From positions 55,713,946-55,777,945 of the forward strand of contig CM063110.1 of assembly GCA_031841125.1 (NCBI GenBank): a DNA stretch of 64,000 nt, given 5' to 3'. A program made the position numbers and the translations under genes. Source of the DNA: Acanthococcus lagerstroemiae. Its lineage: Eukaryota; Arthropoda; Insecta; Hemiptera; Eriococcidae. Within the stretch, counting starts at the first letter, position 1. Each line of letters begins with the position of its first letter. Shown here one piece after another: positions 32,702-42,705 of this stretch. Below the pieces are notes generated by a model. That model was given only the letters and a program-made list of their open reading frames with translations. It did no database searches and was not told the origin of the DNA.

Positions 32702-33128
32702 AGGGCTGGCAAACGAAATCTTTTTTTAGGCTTTTTCGTTTCGTTTTTCGTTTTTCGATACTTCAAATGTTTTTTTCCGTTTCAATTTTCGGTTTTTCAG
32801 TATCCCAATTTTTTTCCCCGTTCCGTTTTTCGTTTACCGTTTCTTCATTTTTGCCCAACATTTTCCGTTATTCCGTTACCGTTACGCTGGATTTACACCA
32901 AAGTTATAAGCATAATGCTAGTGACAAGTACGTTACAGTTAAAATATGAAGGTAGAATTAACAAGTATGCTTATAACTTTGGTGTAAATCCACCATTTCA
33001 TTATCATTTGTCGAACCTAGAAATAATCGCGACTTTTTCGTTTCGTTTTTCGTTTACCGTTTCTTCATTTTTGCCCAAAATTTTCCGTTATTCTGTTATT
33101 TCGTTTTCGTTACCATTTGCCAGCCCCG
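32702..33128. mobile_element. hAT-type MITE, 427 bp, TSD TTTCTAAC
   Basis: Ends (C)AGGGCTGGCAAACGAAA and GCCAGCCCCG form the TIR. TTTCTAAC precedes it (32,694-32,701) and follows it (33,129-33,136). An 8-bp TSD with CAGGG-type ends is the hAT signature. The empty site is seen at 33,449-33,456 (TTTATAAC) in tandem copy 2. Its TIR resembles that of the host repeat, so it inserted into a relative. Confidence 0.85.
32888..32992. mobile_element. 105-bp hairpin element with perfect 27-bp TIRs
   Basis: 32,888-32,914 (TGGATTTACACCAAAGTTAT...) is the exact complement of 32,966-32,992. It is nested inside the hAT MITE. No TSD is obvious. It is either a tiny MITE or a foldback; the perfect arms suggest recent origin. 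Confidence 0.72.
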
Positions 33129-33136
33129 TTTCTAAC

Positions 33137-33250
33137 AAAACTAAACCATTTCGTTATCATTTCGATTTTTTCATGTCATTGAGTACAATACAGATATTAG
33201 TTCAAAGGATTAATGATTCTCATGCGTTTCAGAAACTGACGTAATTTTAA
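33137..33250 (+). repeat. hAT-like repeat, tandem copy 1, right part
   Basis: Continues copy 1 after the two insertions (AAAACTAAACCATTTCG, GAGTACAATACAGATATTAG, CAGAAACTGACGTAATTTTA), matching 33,457-33,592 of copy 2. Confidence 0.75.
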
Positions 33251-33855
33251 TTTAGCTGTTTTTTTCATTTCTAATACGATTTCTTAATTTTTTGTGTTTT
33301 TTTTTTTTTTTTGCAAGGATGGCAAACGAAACAGGTTTTTTCGTTTTGTTAAATCGTTTCGTTATTTTCAACATTTTCGGTTTTTCATGAGCGATTTTTC
33401 GTTTGGTTTTCCGTTTCGTTTATTTCAGACCGGTGTTCATTCGTTTTGTTTATAACGAAACTGAATCATTTCGTTATCATCAAAGGATTAATTATTTTTT
33501 TTCATGTCATTGGGTACAATACAGATATTAGTTCAAAGGATTAATTATTCCCCAGCGTTTCAGAAACTGATGTAATTTTAATTTTCATTCATAGTATCTT
33601 TCATTTTTTATACTTTTCAGTCACGATTCGTGAAAAACAGTAATAAGATTCACAATATGATTAATTTTAATTTATTATATGATAAAAAGTAAAAACGTTG
33701 GAAATTCTCTATGATTCAGTTTAGTTTTTTCGTTACGTTTTTCTTTTGCTCTATTTTTCATTTTGTTTTTTGCTACATTTTCATTTCGTTTTGTTATTTC
33801 GTTTCAATATTTTAGACAAAAATCAATCGTTATTTCGTTTCGTTTGCCATCCCTG
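33251..33855 (+). repeat. hAT-like repeat, tandem copy 2, uninterrupted
   Basis: Starts TTTAGCTGTTTTTTTC. It contains CAAGGATGGCAAACGAAAC at 33,314, the empty sites for both the 4.9-kb element (TGTTCA at 33,434-33,439) and the MITE, and closes at 33,837-33,855 with GTTTCGTTTGCCATCCCTG, the complement of the left TIR. No transposase frame. Poly-T flanks prevent a clean TSD call. Confidence 0.75.
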
Positions 33856-34453
33856 CTTTTTTTTGTTCTATTTGTATTTACTCGTAATTTGATTACAGAG
33901 TACATGATTTTATTTATTCCTCAGTATATTTGTTCAATAATACGTACGTAGCTTGGAAAAGTCGGTTTTGCTTTCGCTTCTGCGAAAGCTTTTTTGACTT
34001 TGGTTTTTGTAATAAGCCGCCGCCTAAACTAGTTCCAAATATTGGGGAAAAATTTTCGGGAAACTTTAAGCAAAACTGGAAAATGTTGACCCCGATTCCT
34101 GAGGGTGGTTTGACTTTCTTTTGGGAATTAACATTATATTTTTGGTATTTAAGTAGTGATGCCGTCGGGCCGGGTCGGGTCGGTATTAGTCCGGTCTCGC
34201 TATTTCAGAATCGGTACAGTACAAATCCCGCTCAGTTTCGGTTCGGGGCAAGCCCGACCCGAGTCCCGATCGGGCTATCCCGAACTCTCCCGAATGCTTA
34301 ACAAAAAGTAAAATGCTTCACAAAACGTTAAGATAGTGTCGTTGTTACCTGATTGTAAAGGAGATAAGACTAAATGCAGGTAAAAACTAGCACGCGTATT
34401 AAGTGAATATTATGTTGTCATTCTTGCACGTTTTCATCGTCATTCAGTATTTA
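33856..34453. other. Intergenic with a GC-rich patch
   Basis: 34,160-34,290 is unusually rich in CGGGTCGGG / CCCGACCCGA motifs within AT-rich DNA, possibly one end of an unidentified element. No gene. Confidence 0.4.
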
Positions 34454-35634
34454 AGGAGTTATCTGTCAAAAGGGCCTCTGTCAGCAATTATGGTTTTGAG
34501 AAAAACAACTTAAAATTTTCCAGCTTAAATACTCCTTTCAGACTGATTTAATTGAAAAATATGTTATTATAAAAAATGTTCACTGTGATTTCATTAATAG
34601 AAATGACTAGTTGATTGTTTAGTTCATTTAGAAACGAACGCAGACGAATTAAGAAAGAAGGAGGATGACAGGGGCCCTTTTTAGAGCGATGGGAAAATTG
34701 GTGTGGTGGGACATGTTATGGTTATCAGTAGCTGTTTTCCCATAAGATAATATCGGTGAATTTCATGTATTACTCTTCTGTTTTGTTTGTTTCTATACAT
34801 TTATACAACTTATGGAACAAAATACACAGTTCCTAACTCGCTGTATATTGTAATGTATGCTTGGTTTTATTGACTGCATGATAAGTTTGTACACATCTCA
34901 GCATAGAACCAATGTTAATTCAATGCGTTTGTAATCTTTTATCGGCGCCAATTTCACTGAGTATCTTCTTAGAGAATATATATATTTCCAGTAGTGTAGT
35001 GGTAAATTTTCCAGTATGGGAACGCTAAATATATTTGACAAAGTATAAGGAAAGTCCGAAAGCCGTATTTATATGATTTCCTATCTGCGGAAAACCAGTG
35101 TGGGAACGCCGTTCCCGCTCTACTACACCACTGTATATTTCTCTAAGAATATCATGCGTCGGTACATATACAGAGGGGGTTTAGGGGGTTTCAGTTTCTC
35201 AACTTCAACGCAGAGGAACGCAACACAATAACAGTTTCAAAGACGTTGCTGTTCTGCTATCGTGAACACTGGAACTCGTCCTTGGCACCGCCATCTCACA
35301 CTGTCACACCTGCAAATCGAAATTTTCCTACTTAACCACGTTTGTCTGTCAGAACCTCAGAACACTTGAGGTTGCCACTTCGCTTGAGAGCGATCTCCGA
35401 ATGAAAGAATATAGTTTGTTGTTCGACTGATATTGATAAGAGGTAAAGCGACTGTATGCAATGTAAACGGCTACAAGAGAGTGACGTATTTAAGACAGCA
35501 TGGTACGTTGAATTCGTTGATTTCGGCAAAAATTGCACCTGGTTCCTAAAGAGTAGGACACGGAGAATTCGAAAATAAGCATCTCCGCAAAAAGGGCACC
35601 TATTCGTCAGGGGCCCTTTTGACAGATAACTCCT
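34454..35634. mobile_element. 1.18-kb TIR element carrying a hAT MITE
   Basis: AGGAGTTATCTGTCAAAAGG at 34,454 is repeated inverted at 35,634, with further matching bases (GGCC...CTG). No convincing TSD. The interior has no recognisable transposase; a 101-residue minus-strand frame at 35,332-35,637 resembles nothing I know. Probably non-autonomous. Confidence 0.65.
34981..35141. mobile_element. hAT MITE, 145 bp (34,989-35,133), TSD TATATTTC
   Basis: Ends CAGTAGTGTAGTGG and CTACTACACCACTG are imperfect TIRs of hAT type. The 8-bp TATATTTC is exact on both sides. It lies inside the 1.18-kb TIR element and is therefore younger. Confidence 0.88.
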
Positions 35635-36216
35635 CATTTTTAATCCGTAGTGTTTTATTGTGTTCTCGCGCGAAAATTTTTGTTTCTGTTTTCAGGTTTT
35701 TCACTTTGCTAAATTTTGAATTATGTATAAACGAATTGGGAAAACAATGCTGAACAAGTGCCGAAAGCCTAAGAAATTTTAGACCCCTGAGAGTTTACTT
35801 CGAACTAAGGGATGGCTTGCCAGGGTGGAGTTTTTCACTGAAAAGAGAGGTAGGAGTAGCGGGGAGAGATTATGGGAAGGTGGTGAAGACGGTCTCTGGG
35901 GGAAGAGGAGGTGAAGTTGGACAAGAAATCTCAGTCCCTTCTAGTTTTTCCCGATGAAACAAGAGCGGATTCCAAGTTTTTAGTATTGATCTTAGCTGCG
36001 CGACTGTAGTCTGCAGCCGTGTTGTTAATAGAAATTTCCATTAGGTTATGATACACTCCTGCTACTATGACGTGATACTACTGACCTGAGTATACTTGAG
36101 CGATAACCTTGTTTGTACCAAACATTAGGCTCCCCCCCTCCGACATTCTTCCAGCCATTTGCTCATTGACTTTCCTTCCTCTTCTCAACATTTTAACTTC
36201 ATGAGGAGGTAACTTC
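35635..36216. other. Intergenic, no gene seen
   Basis: Mixed AT-rich sequence with a purine-rich patch at 35,840-35,930. Nothing supportable. Confidence 0.5.
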
Positions 36217-36585
36217 CAGTTACTCTAATTTCGCTCAATTCCGAGTTCTTTACATTGAAGGTCGCGTTTCTCGGTTTACTAGATTATTTTTGGAGTTCTT
36301 TCTTCCCCTCCTTTAACGCATCAGGCGGCACAGAGGATTAGTCTTCAGGTACTCCAATTTCCCTAATTTCCAACTTTTTCACGTTGATAGTACATTTTTG
36401 TTGGATCTCCGAATCCGTTTCCATGGGAAATTTTTTCGCTTCCCTCCACCTGTGAGGCCCCTCAGTTGTCTACTATTCAAGTACTCAAATTTCTCCAATT
36501 TCCAAATTCTTCACGTAGGTAATTGGACTTTTCGAGTTCGTGAATCCGTTTGCGTTGTTCTTTCTCCCCTCTCCTAACCCTTTGG

Positions 36586-37551
36586 GCTCCTGTCGTGAGG
36601 CGAATTCGCATTCTCGCTCACGCCATCAAATCCTTGATCGATCACATCTCGTGGGACAGTTTCAAAGTATTCGTTCGCACTAGAATCGGTGTGCATCTCT
36701 CACCAAACCGAAATTGTCAACGGCACGTGTATGCTCAAATGGCCTTCATGTGGTTGTCACCAAGACGGCCACTGGTCACACGATCGTAATTAAAACGCAA
36801 TATCGAAAAATCATACGCCTTCCTCGAGTTCTGAGAACTCGATCGATACTCTTCTTCATGGCCATGGCCTCGACAGTGCAAAATACCCGCGAACGTTTGC
36901 CTGCCGCAGATTCTATATTTCGACGCCATCCCACACGCGCCAGAAGCAGATCCGAGAAAACTAAGAAAGTACAATGTATAATTTCTATACCTATATTTCA
37001 CACTTATATTTCGAACCATTCGCTCTGAATCGTGTAGCCTACACGCGCCGGCCTTCAAAGATAGCCATCGTGTCCCTCGTGTCTCCGCTTACCTCATGGT
37101 GACATCTTCCGCATAGGCGGAGACATCGTCGTCTAAATAATCGATCATTAGTATATAACTCCTGTATGGAGGTTCACTCTGGGTCTTGGTTCTAAATCGC
37201 TCATGTCAGGTGGAGCTCTCGCTGATCTCTCTCGATCCAGCACCTTTTCGGACTTGGAAATTTAAACTCAAAGTGTAGTCTTAATACTCTGTCGTGTCGG
37301 TTACCTAAAAGCCTAACAGCAACTGCTGAAAATATTATTCAACGTATATTTCAAATTATTGGTGAAAAGTTTCAATAAACCTATTCAATTCAACTCTGAC
37401 TCGACCACATTATTTGTCGAGCCGATCATCTATTATCGGGGGCTCGATCCAATCAGCCCCAGGGGCCACGCTGTGGACCCCATTGTTCACCATCTATCAA
37501 CGGCAACGACACTCAATAGCCCGAAAGGCCAACCGTCGTCACGACAGCTCC
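36586..37551 (+). mobile_element. Solo LTR, 956 bp (36,591-37,546), TSD GCTCC
   Basis: Begins TGTCGTGA and ends TCACGACA, a perfect 8-bp inverted terminus with TG...CA. GCTCC flanks it at 36,586-36,590 and 37,547-37,551. Plus-strand signals sit in LTR order: TATATAA at 37,151 and AATAAA at 37,374, consistent with U3, R and U5. No internal coding. A 5-bp TSD fits BEL/Pao, copia or gypsy. The short frames inside it are not genes. Confidence 0.88.
37151..37157 (+). promoter_or_regulatory. TATA box of the solo LTR
   Basis: TATATAA located ~220 bases before the AATAAA signal at 37,374, as expected for LTR transcription starting around 37,180. Inferred by position. Confidence 0.5.
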
Positions 37552-38278
37552 TAATTTCCCTCAATCTGCGAGTTCTTTACATCGATATTAGGATTTCTTG
37601 TGTTACTGAATTAATTTCAGGAGTCCTTTGTCCCCTTATCTTAATACTTCAGGCTCTACAGAGAGTTAATCTGTAGGTACTTCACTTTCTCCGATTTTCA
37701 AGTTCCTTACTTCGATAGTACAGTTTTGTTGGGTCTCTGAATCCGTTTCAAAGGGTATTTTCTCTCTCCCGTCCACGTTTGAGGCTCCTCTCTACTCCTC
37801 TCTGACATTCAAGTACTCATATTTCCCCAATTTCCAAGTTTTTTACGTCATTAGTAGGACCTTTTGAGTCTCGGAATCTATTATTTCTGGCTCCATGAGG
37901 GGGTATTTAGCAGTTATACTCCAATTTTCACTTCGCTTGTACCAAAAATAGTGTTTTGTGGGTTGCTGAATTCATTTCTGGTGCTCTTTTCTTTCTCCTT
38001 CCGACCCATCAGGCTTTGGTAGGAGGGAGCGAACATTGAATAATATCAGTTCGAAGACATACTGAGTCAGAAATGTGGTAATTGAGGTCGCTGAATCTGT
38101 ATTTCATTAAGCTCTCCTTCAAACACAGGTTCATCATGATTGTGTATTACACGTCGCGTTATCGCCGCTAGCGGGTTGTAACCCCATTTTGAATTTGTCG
38201 TACTTGTTACTAATTTAGTTTAATTTGATTATTTTGGTTTTTGTTTCAGGTGAGTTACTGATCAATGCTCGGCATCAT

Positions 38279-38345
38279 AGACTTTATATCTTGTGAGTAC
38301 CGTACTTACCAAAGACTTTATATTTCGTGAGTACCATACTTACCG
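38279..38345. repeat. 33-bp tandem duplication
   Basis: AGACTTTATATCTTGTGAGT... at 38,279 is repeated at 38,313 with four differences. It lies just beyond the gag remnant. Confidence 0.8.
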
Positions 38346-38442
38346 GTTCCTAATTCGTGTACCAGCTTTAGAATGTGGATATTTCTTTAAAGCATGTAAT
38401 ATTTTGACTTCCATTAACATTTGTTTTGAAAATTTCGGATTT

Positions 38443-39054
38443 TCACTTTTTAACACTCGACAAATCTGGTTTATTTTCCACCGTAGAAGCACAGCTGCTC
38501 GGTGAATTATTTAGCGAAAATGTAGACTTCACATATTCAACACGATTATCACTTGGTATTGCATCAATCAAGTCTTTCAGGTGAACTAAATTACTAGGCA
38601 TTTTCATCAACAAATAATACAACTCTCGAGTCGGAGTAACGTTCTCACCAGCACCAGGAAGTTTTTTCAATGCAGAACTGAATTTACCCAAAAATTCAAC
38701 CGGACTTTCGGTAGACGCGTTGAATTTCAAAGCTACCAGCTCTTCAAGGGCCAAGATCTGCAAACTTTCATTTTTTCGCTCATAGATTGAGTCTAGTTTT
38801 TCAATCGTACGTTTTGCTGTTTCCTCATTGGAAACGATATTTAGCTGGGAGCTGCTTAGACTGGTTGCGATGTAGTTTCTTGCTGTGATATCGGCCTTCT
38901 TGTCCTTCTCACTAGGACCATCCTCAACGACTGACCTGCAATCCATCAAATCCAAGAACAGGAGCAATCTGTATTTCCACCTGGCATAGTCTGCACCATC
39001 AAAAGTTGGAACGACAAAACCATCCTTTGTTTCACTCATTTCGGATGTAGACAC
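38443..39054 (-). pseudogene. Copia-like gag (UBN2-type), truncated
   Basis: A 203-residue frame beginning MSTSEMSETKDGFVVPTFDG, then DYARWKYRLLLFLDLMDCRS, the 'F.G..Y..W' opening of Ty1/copia gag (UBN2/DUF4219 families), which forms the virus-like particle. IATSLSSSQLNIVSNEETAK, LDSIYERKNESLQILALEEL and LYYLLMKMPSNLVHLKDLID match the usual order. The frame stops at 38,443. In another frame, about 50 bases on, a remnant resembling a zinc knuckle (CFK, then KYPHSKAGTRIRNR) suggests the stop came from a frameshift plus decay. The start Met fits, being ~200 bases from the primer site. Not functional without pol. Confidence 0.85.
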
Positions 39055-39254
39055 TATAGTCGACGACTCAAAGAATATACTTGATTACAGGCACCCTAGA
39101 AACCCGAATTTACAATTGAACGCCTCATTACGGAGCACGAAATATGTATACAAATTTACAATTTAATTTCGACATCATTTTACTGCAGGTTAAATTTCAG
39201 CAAAGCAACACAAAACCGGATTCATGGTCTTTTCCTGTTTTTACAGACCACGTT

Positions 39255-39265
39255 CTCTGCTACCA
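39255..39265 (-). promoter_or_regulatory. tRNA primer-binding site (initiator Met)
   Basis: The minus strand reads TGGTAGCAGAG immediately after the LTR end. It matches the complement of the 3' end of eukaryotic initiator-Met tRNA (…CTCTGCTACCA), the usual primer of copia-type elements. Confidence 0.85.
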
Positions 39266-39410
39266 TGTTAAGCGAAACAGTTCACATCTTGTAACAACTA
39301 TATTATTTCGATAGCAACCCCAGAATAATAATACGATAACGAGTAATCGGAGCACAATGACTGGATGAAAAATAAAGTAAAATTGCTATAGCAGTGTAGC
39401 CACGTTAACA
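39266..39410 (-). repeat. Copia-like 5' LTR, 145 bp
   Basis: Bounded by TGTTAA and TTAACA (perfect 6-bp inverted ends) and followed directly by the primer-binding site. No partner LTR is present in the window. Confidence 0.8.
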
Positions 39411-39900
39411 ATTTTTCGAACGTTTCAAAAATTTATCAGACGCCTCTAAAAAATTTGGGAAGCTCGTACATTTTTTTTTTGGGGGGGGGGGGGCTAACCC
39501 CCCTTTAGCCCCTCTCTGGTTACGGGCCTGAATCTTATGGAATGCTTCACTTGGGCCTGCGATTTCGATCACACAGTCCTCATCCAGAATTGATAAAAGA
39601 AAATTACGCATTTTATAACATAGCTTATTTCGACTCTCAGACTAAAATATCAGAAATCCATGGTTATATTCTGCAAAATCACTGACAGCAACCGGTCCTA
39701 CAGCGTGTAAGCTTCAGTATGATGTATAATTTTGAATATTTGCTGTTGAATTCACCCTCTCAGAACAAAAGGCCGGCATTCGCGAATAAAAAAGTTACTA
39801 CTGGCAATACGAAAATTCTGAGTAGATAACGTTTGTAATTTCGATGTTAGATATATCGATAAACATTATACCCATGATACATGTTGTATCAATGCTTCAG
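39411..39900. other. Intergenic with a possible TE end
   Basis: A G-run (39,480-39,492) is followed by CTAACCCCCCTTTAGCCCC and TCTGGTTACGGGCCTG, ending at 39,531. This resembles the CAGGCCCGTAACCAGAG end of a hAT-like repeat, but I see no partner end or TSD. No gene. Confidence 0.4.
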
Positions 39901-40049
39901 CTAGATAGCGCTAGTAACATATGAGATAGAGCGAGCGAGACTTATTACATTTGATGCAAATGTTTTGGCTCTCTGAGAATCTCCATGCGGAGGATATTCT
40001 CGAAAATGTTTGTGCTCATGGAGAATATTCCCGTTGCCAGTTTGGCTCA

Positions 40050-40440
40050 GACTCCAACTTGGGCAAAAAATTCTCGATAACTTCGGCTCAACTTCACCAA
40101 TAATGTGGTTTTTACTCCAGCTCCGCCAAAAATAAGATTTTCGCGTCATTTCCTTCAAAAATTTGGTTTTAACTCCAACTGTACCAAAACATGGTTTCCG
40201 CTCCGGCTCCTGATATTTTTAGATGAAAGGAGGAAGGCTGGAGGGGAAAATTAATTGTTGCTCCGGCTTCAGTAAAATTCTAAAATTGGCTCCGACTTTG
40301 GCTACAGCAGATAATTTCTTTCGGGCTCCGGCCTCAGCATTATATTTCTTCGGACTTCGCGGCTTTCGCTAATGATATTTTACTGGTTCTTGCTCCGACT
40401 ACATAGCAATACATTTTTTCAAACTCCGGCGGCAGTTCCC
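40050..40440. repeat. Degenerate array of GCTCCGGCT-type motifs
   Basis: GCTCCGGCTCC, GCTCCGGCTTC, GCTCCGACTTTGGCT, GGGCTCCGGCCTC and TGCTCCGACT occur every ~35-55 bases, spaced by AT-rich segments. Unit boundaries are blurred. Confidence 0.55.
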
Positions 40441-41989
40441 CTAAAAAAAAAAAAAATGATAAGTTGCAGCATAACGTTCCATGTACATGAAGAATAGGGT
40501 TTTACAAAGGGAATCCGCCTCTGCCTGAAATTTTCTTTTTTCTTGCGTGTTTAGTCAAGATCTAAGCGAAACGCTGCCCCTGTAACTGTTTCTTCTTTTT
40601 TACCTATCCAGTTGGAATTTTTACAAAATGTCGGCCCTAGACCTGTTTTCGGGCTTCTCGAATCAAAACGTCGAAATTTTGTATGTTCGCTCCTATTTTT
40701 AACCTGTCTTCCCCCAGCAAACCTCCCTATTCAAACTTCTTACCGTCTTGCAGTGCGTCAGGGATACCATATTTTTTTTTTTTTTCATAAAGGCATGTTT
40801 ACGGATAGTGCTGTCAATTTCAGTTAGGACCGCTGGGAAGTGTCTCTTCCGAATCCAAGTTAGTGATTCTCGAAACGCATTTACAAGACTGACCCGACAT
40901 TTAACAAAATTCCAGCCATTCTAGCACGTCGCACTTTTTTTATTGGTTTATGAACGACTAGTACGGCAGCCGCAACAGTCTTCTCTCAGGCTTAGATAAC
41001 TTTCAAAAGATCGACCGTCCCTTCTGCAGACATACCCCACCCCCCTCCCGTATTTCGAACCGAGAAAGTGTACGGCATTCAGACCACCGGGTATCCGCCG
41101 TGATGAATGTAGCAGTGTCGCGAATAACTAAGCTGCGCATAAAATATGCGTTCATTAGCGGTAACTCTCGAATTCCGGCACCCCCTCGTTGCATCCGCGC
41201 TGTGGACGTGAAAATCGAAACTAAAACTTGACCGTATTTCGTTTTCAAAATTAAACAGTTTAACACACGCGTACACACACGCACACACACACACACAAAA
41301 TACTCGCGAATTTGTAACCGAAATTGCGAATAAATCATTCAACGGTTGCAAAAATACATAAGGCCCGCTGAGAACAACATTTATCAAATTGAACGGATAG
41401 CTGCGAACCATTTTTAAAGATTTTGCCGGTCAAAATTCCCCCGTTCGCCCGCGCACACGGAAATAAAAGCACTCGAGTTATTGTAAAAGCCTGTTTCGCG
41501 AGAAGAAAAATACTGAGGGAGAGATAGCTACGTGTGAGAGAGTGAAATGGTATGAGGGAGAGAGGAAACGAGAAAAAAGAACTCCCAAATGAGAGAAGGT
41601 TTTTACGAAGATATAATTGGTGAAAGTTCAGAAGGGTGTAATGGATGCTGCAAGGTCGTTCCGGCTCAACCTTTCTTAATACTGTTTCCTATTATTCGAA
41701 CGAGAGAGACGTCGTAATGAAAACATTTACCTTAAAAGGTTGCTGGAAAAACTCCGGCCAGCAGGTTCGATACACACTCGCGGAAATTTGAGACTAACCC
41801 GCCGGCCGTCGCCGCCGTATCGTCGCGCCGCGTCGCTTCTGCGGCTGCGGTACGGCAAATGAAGTTAAGGCGCCGGGGCGGGGATCGAGGTACACCCGTC
41901 GTCGTAGCCTGTTCGCGATTTGGTCTGAGGGCTTGTCTGCGGTGTCGTTGCCTCGGAGGATCCAGACGTATCCATCAGCTTTCTTCTAG
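40441..41989. other. Intergenic; CpG-rich in the second half
   Basis: 40,441-41,000 is AT-rich with A and T runs. 41,030-41,480 and 41,760-41,990 are CpG-rich, with a (CA)n tract at 41,268-41,296. No gene. Confidence 0.45.
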
Positions 41990-42120
41990 GCTTGCCGCGT
42001 CATCTTGGTGCGTCGCCACACGTATCGAAGAGGTGAAGGGTGAAGGAAAAAAGCGTAGTCCGGCTGTGGGCCACCCGAATTTCAGGTCAACGCTGGGTGA
42101 CCTGCGCCTAATTATGTCGA
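41990..42120 (+). mobile_element. R1-like LINE fragment related to LINE F 3' region
   Basis: GTGCGTCGCCACACGTATC, then CTGTGGGCCACCCGAATTTC and ACGCTGGGTGACC match the complement of 19,618-19,745 in LINE F with scattered changes. It is followed at once by a decamer array, as at 19-20.5 kb. Confidence 0.65.
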
Positions 42121-42124
42121 GAAT

Positions 42125-42400
42125 AGTTTGTAAAATCTCAATCAAGCGAGAAACAGTCTTAATACCAATCGAAGAACCTTAGAAATGATAAAGACATGGT
42201 CAGTAGTCTTGAAAAGTTTTAAACAAAATTTAAAAAAAATAAATAAAAAAACTAAAGTAATCTAAAAGAATTTTAAACCCATCCAGATGAATATCAAGAA
42301 AGCTAAAATTAATTCAAAAGAGTGTGGAACAGGTAATAGTTTTGAAAAAATATCTCAAGCTACTTTAAAAGATTGTATAGAATTATACCAAAGAATCTTT
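42125..42400. repeat. Decamer array 2
   Basis: AGTCTTGAAA, AGTTTTAAAC, TCTAAAAGAATTTTAAAC-type blocks at 10-11-base spacing. More diverged than array 1. Confidence 0.55.
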
Positions 42401-42705
42401 GAGGTCTGGTTGACCGAGTGGATAGCGCGTTGGTTTCAGAATCAGACTAGTCAGTCAGAAGCAGAAAGTTTCAAGCTGAGTAACGAATGTTCTAGTAGTT
42501 CACACATGTTTTCCGGAACAGCGGCTATTTGTCAACGGGCGGATTCACCCTGTCCATAATTTCATGACCATTGTTCACATCACGTCTCCAGTACTCAGTA
42601 CAAGGATATGATATGATTCAATCGACCCATGACGCGTCCATTTTCTCCTCTCGTGTATCCGTTAGGTAACCTGGAAAAATTGCGTATTATATAGCGACTT
42701 CTAAG

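Larger units (their letters stand above)
36217..38020. repeat. Degenerate ~128-bp tandem array, split by a solo LTR
   Basis: Units begin near 36,222, 36,352, 36,480, then 37,552, 37,678, 37,808 and 37,925. The consensus runs TACTCCAATTTCCCCAATTT, CCAAGTTCTTTACGTCGATA, then a GGTCTCTGAATCCGTTTC-like stretch and a pyrimidine-rich end with CAGGCTCC. Spacing is 126-130 bases, 117 for the last. The third unit is cut at 36,590 and resumes at 37,547. Confidence 0.78.
38346..39410 (-). mobile_element. Copia-like LTR retrotransposon, 5' LTR and gag only
   Basis: Minus-strand order: LTR (39,410-39,266), primer-binding site (39,265-39,255), leader, and gag (39,054-38,443) with a decayed zinc-knuckle region to about 38,350. 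No pol and no second LTR. This is a truncated copy; similarity ends near the 33-bp duplication. Confidence 0.82.

Noticed and set aside
34160..34290. CGGGTCGGG-rich patch as a hAT element
   Set aside because: Only one plausible end (AGTGATGCC) and no TSD or partner end found.
37437..37455. CGGGGGCTCGATCC, resembling a proline-tRNA primer site
   Set aside because: It lies inside a solo LTR whose ends and TSD are well defined at 36,591 and 37,546, so it cannot be a primer site.
42402..42490. tRNA-like stretch (GGTTGACCGAGTGGATAGCGCG, D-arm-like)
   Set aside because: No paired anticodon stem, no GGTTCGAATCC T-arm and no acceptor complement; at best a decayed tRNA or SINE head.
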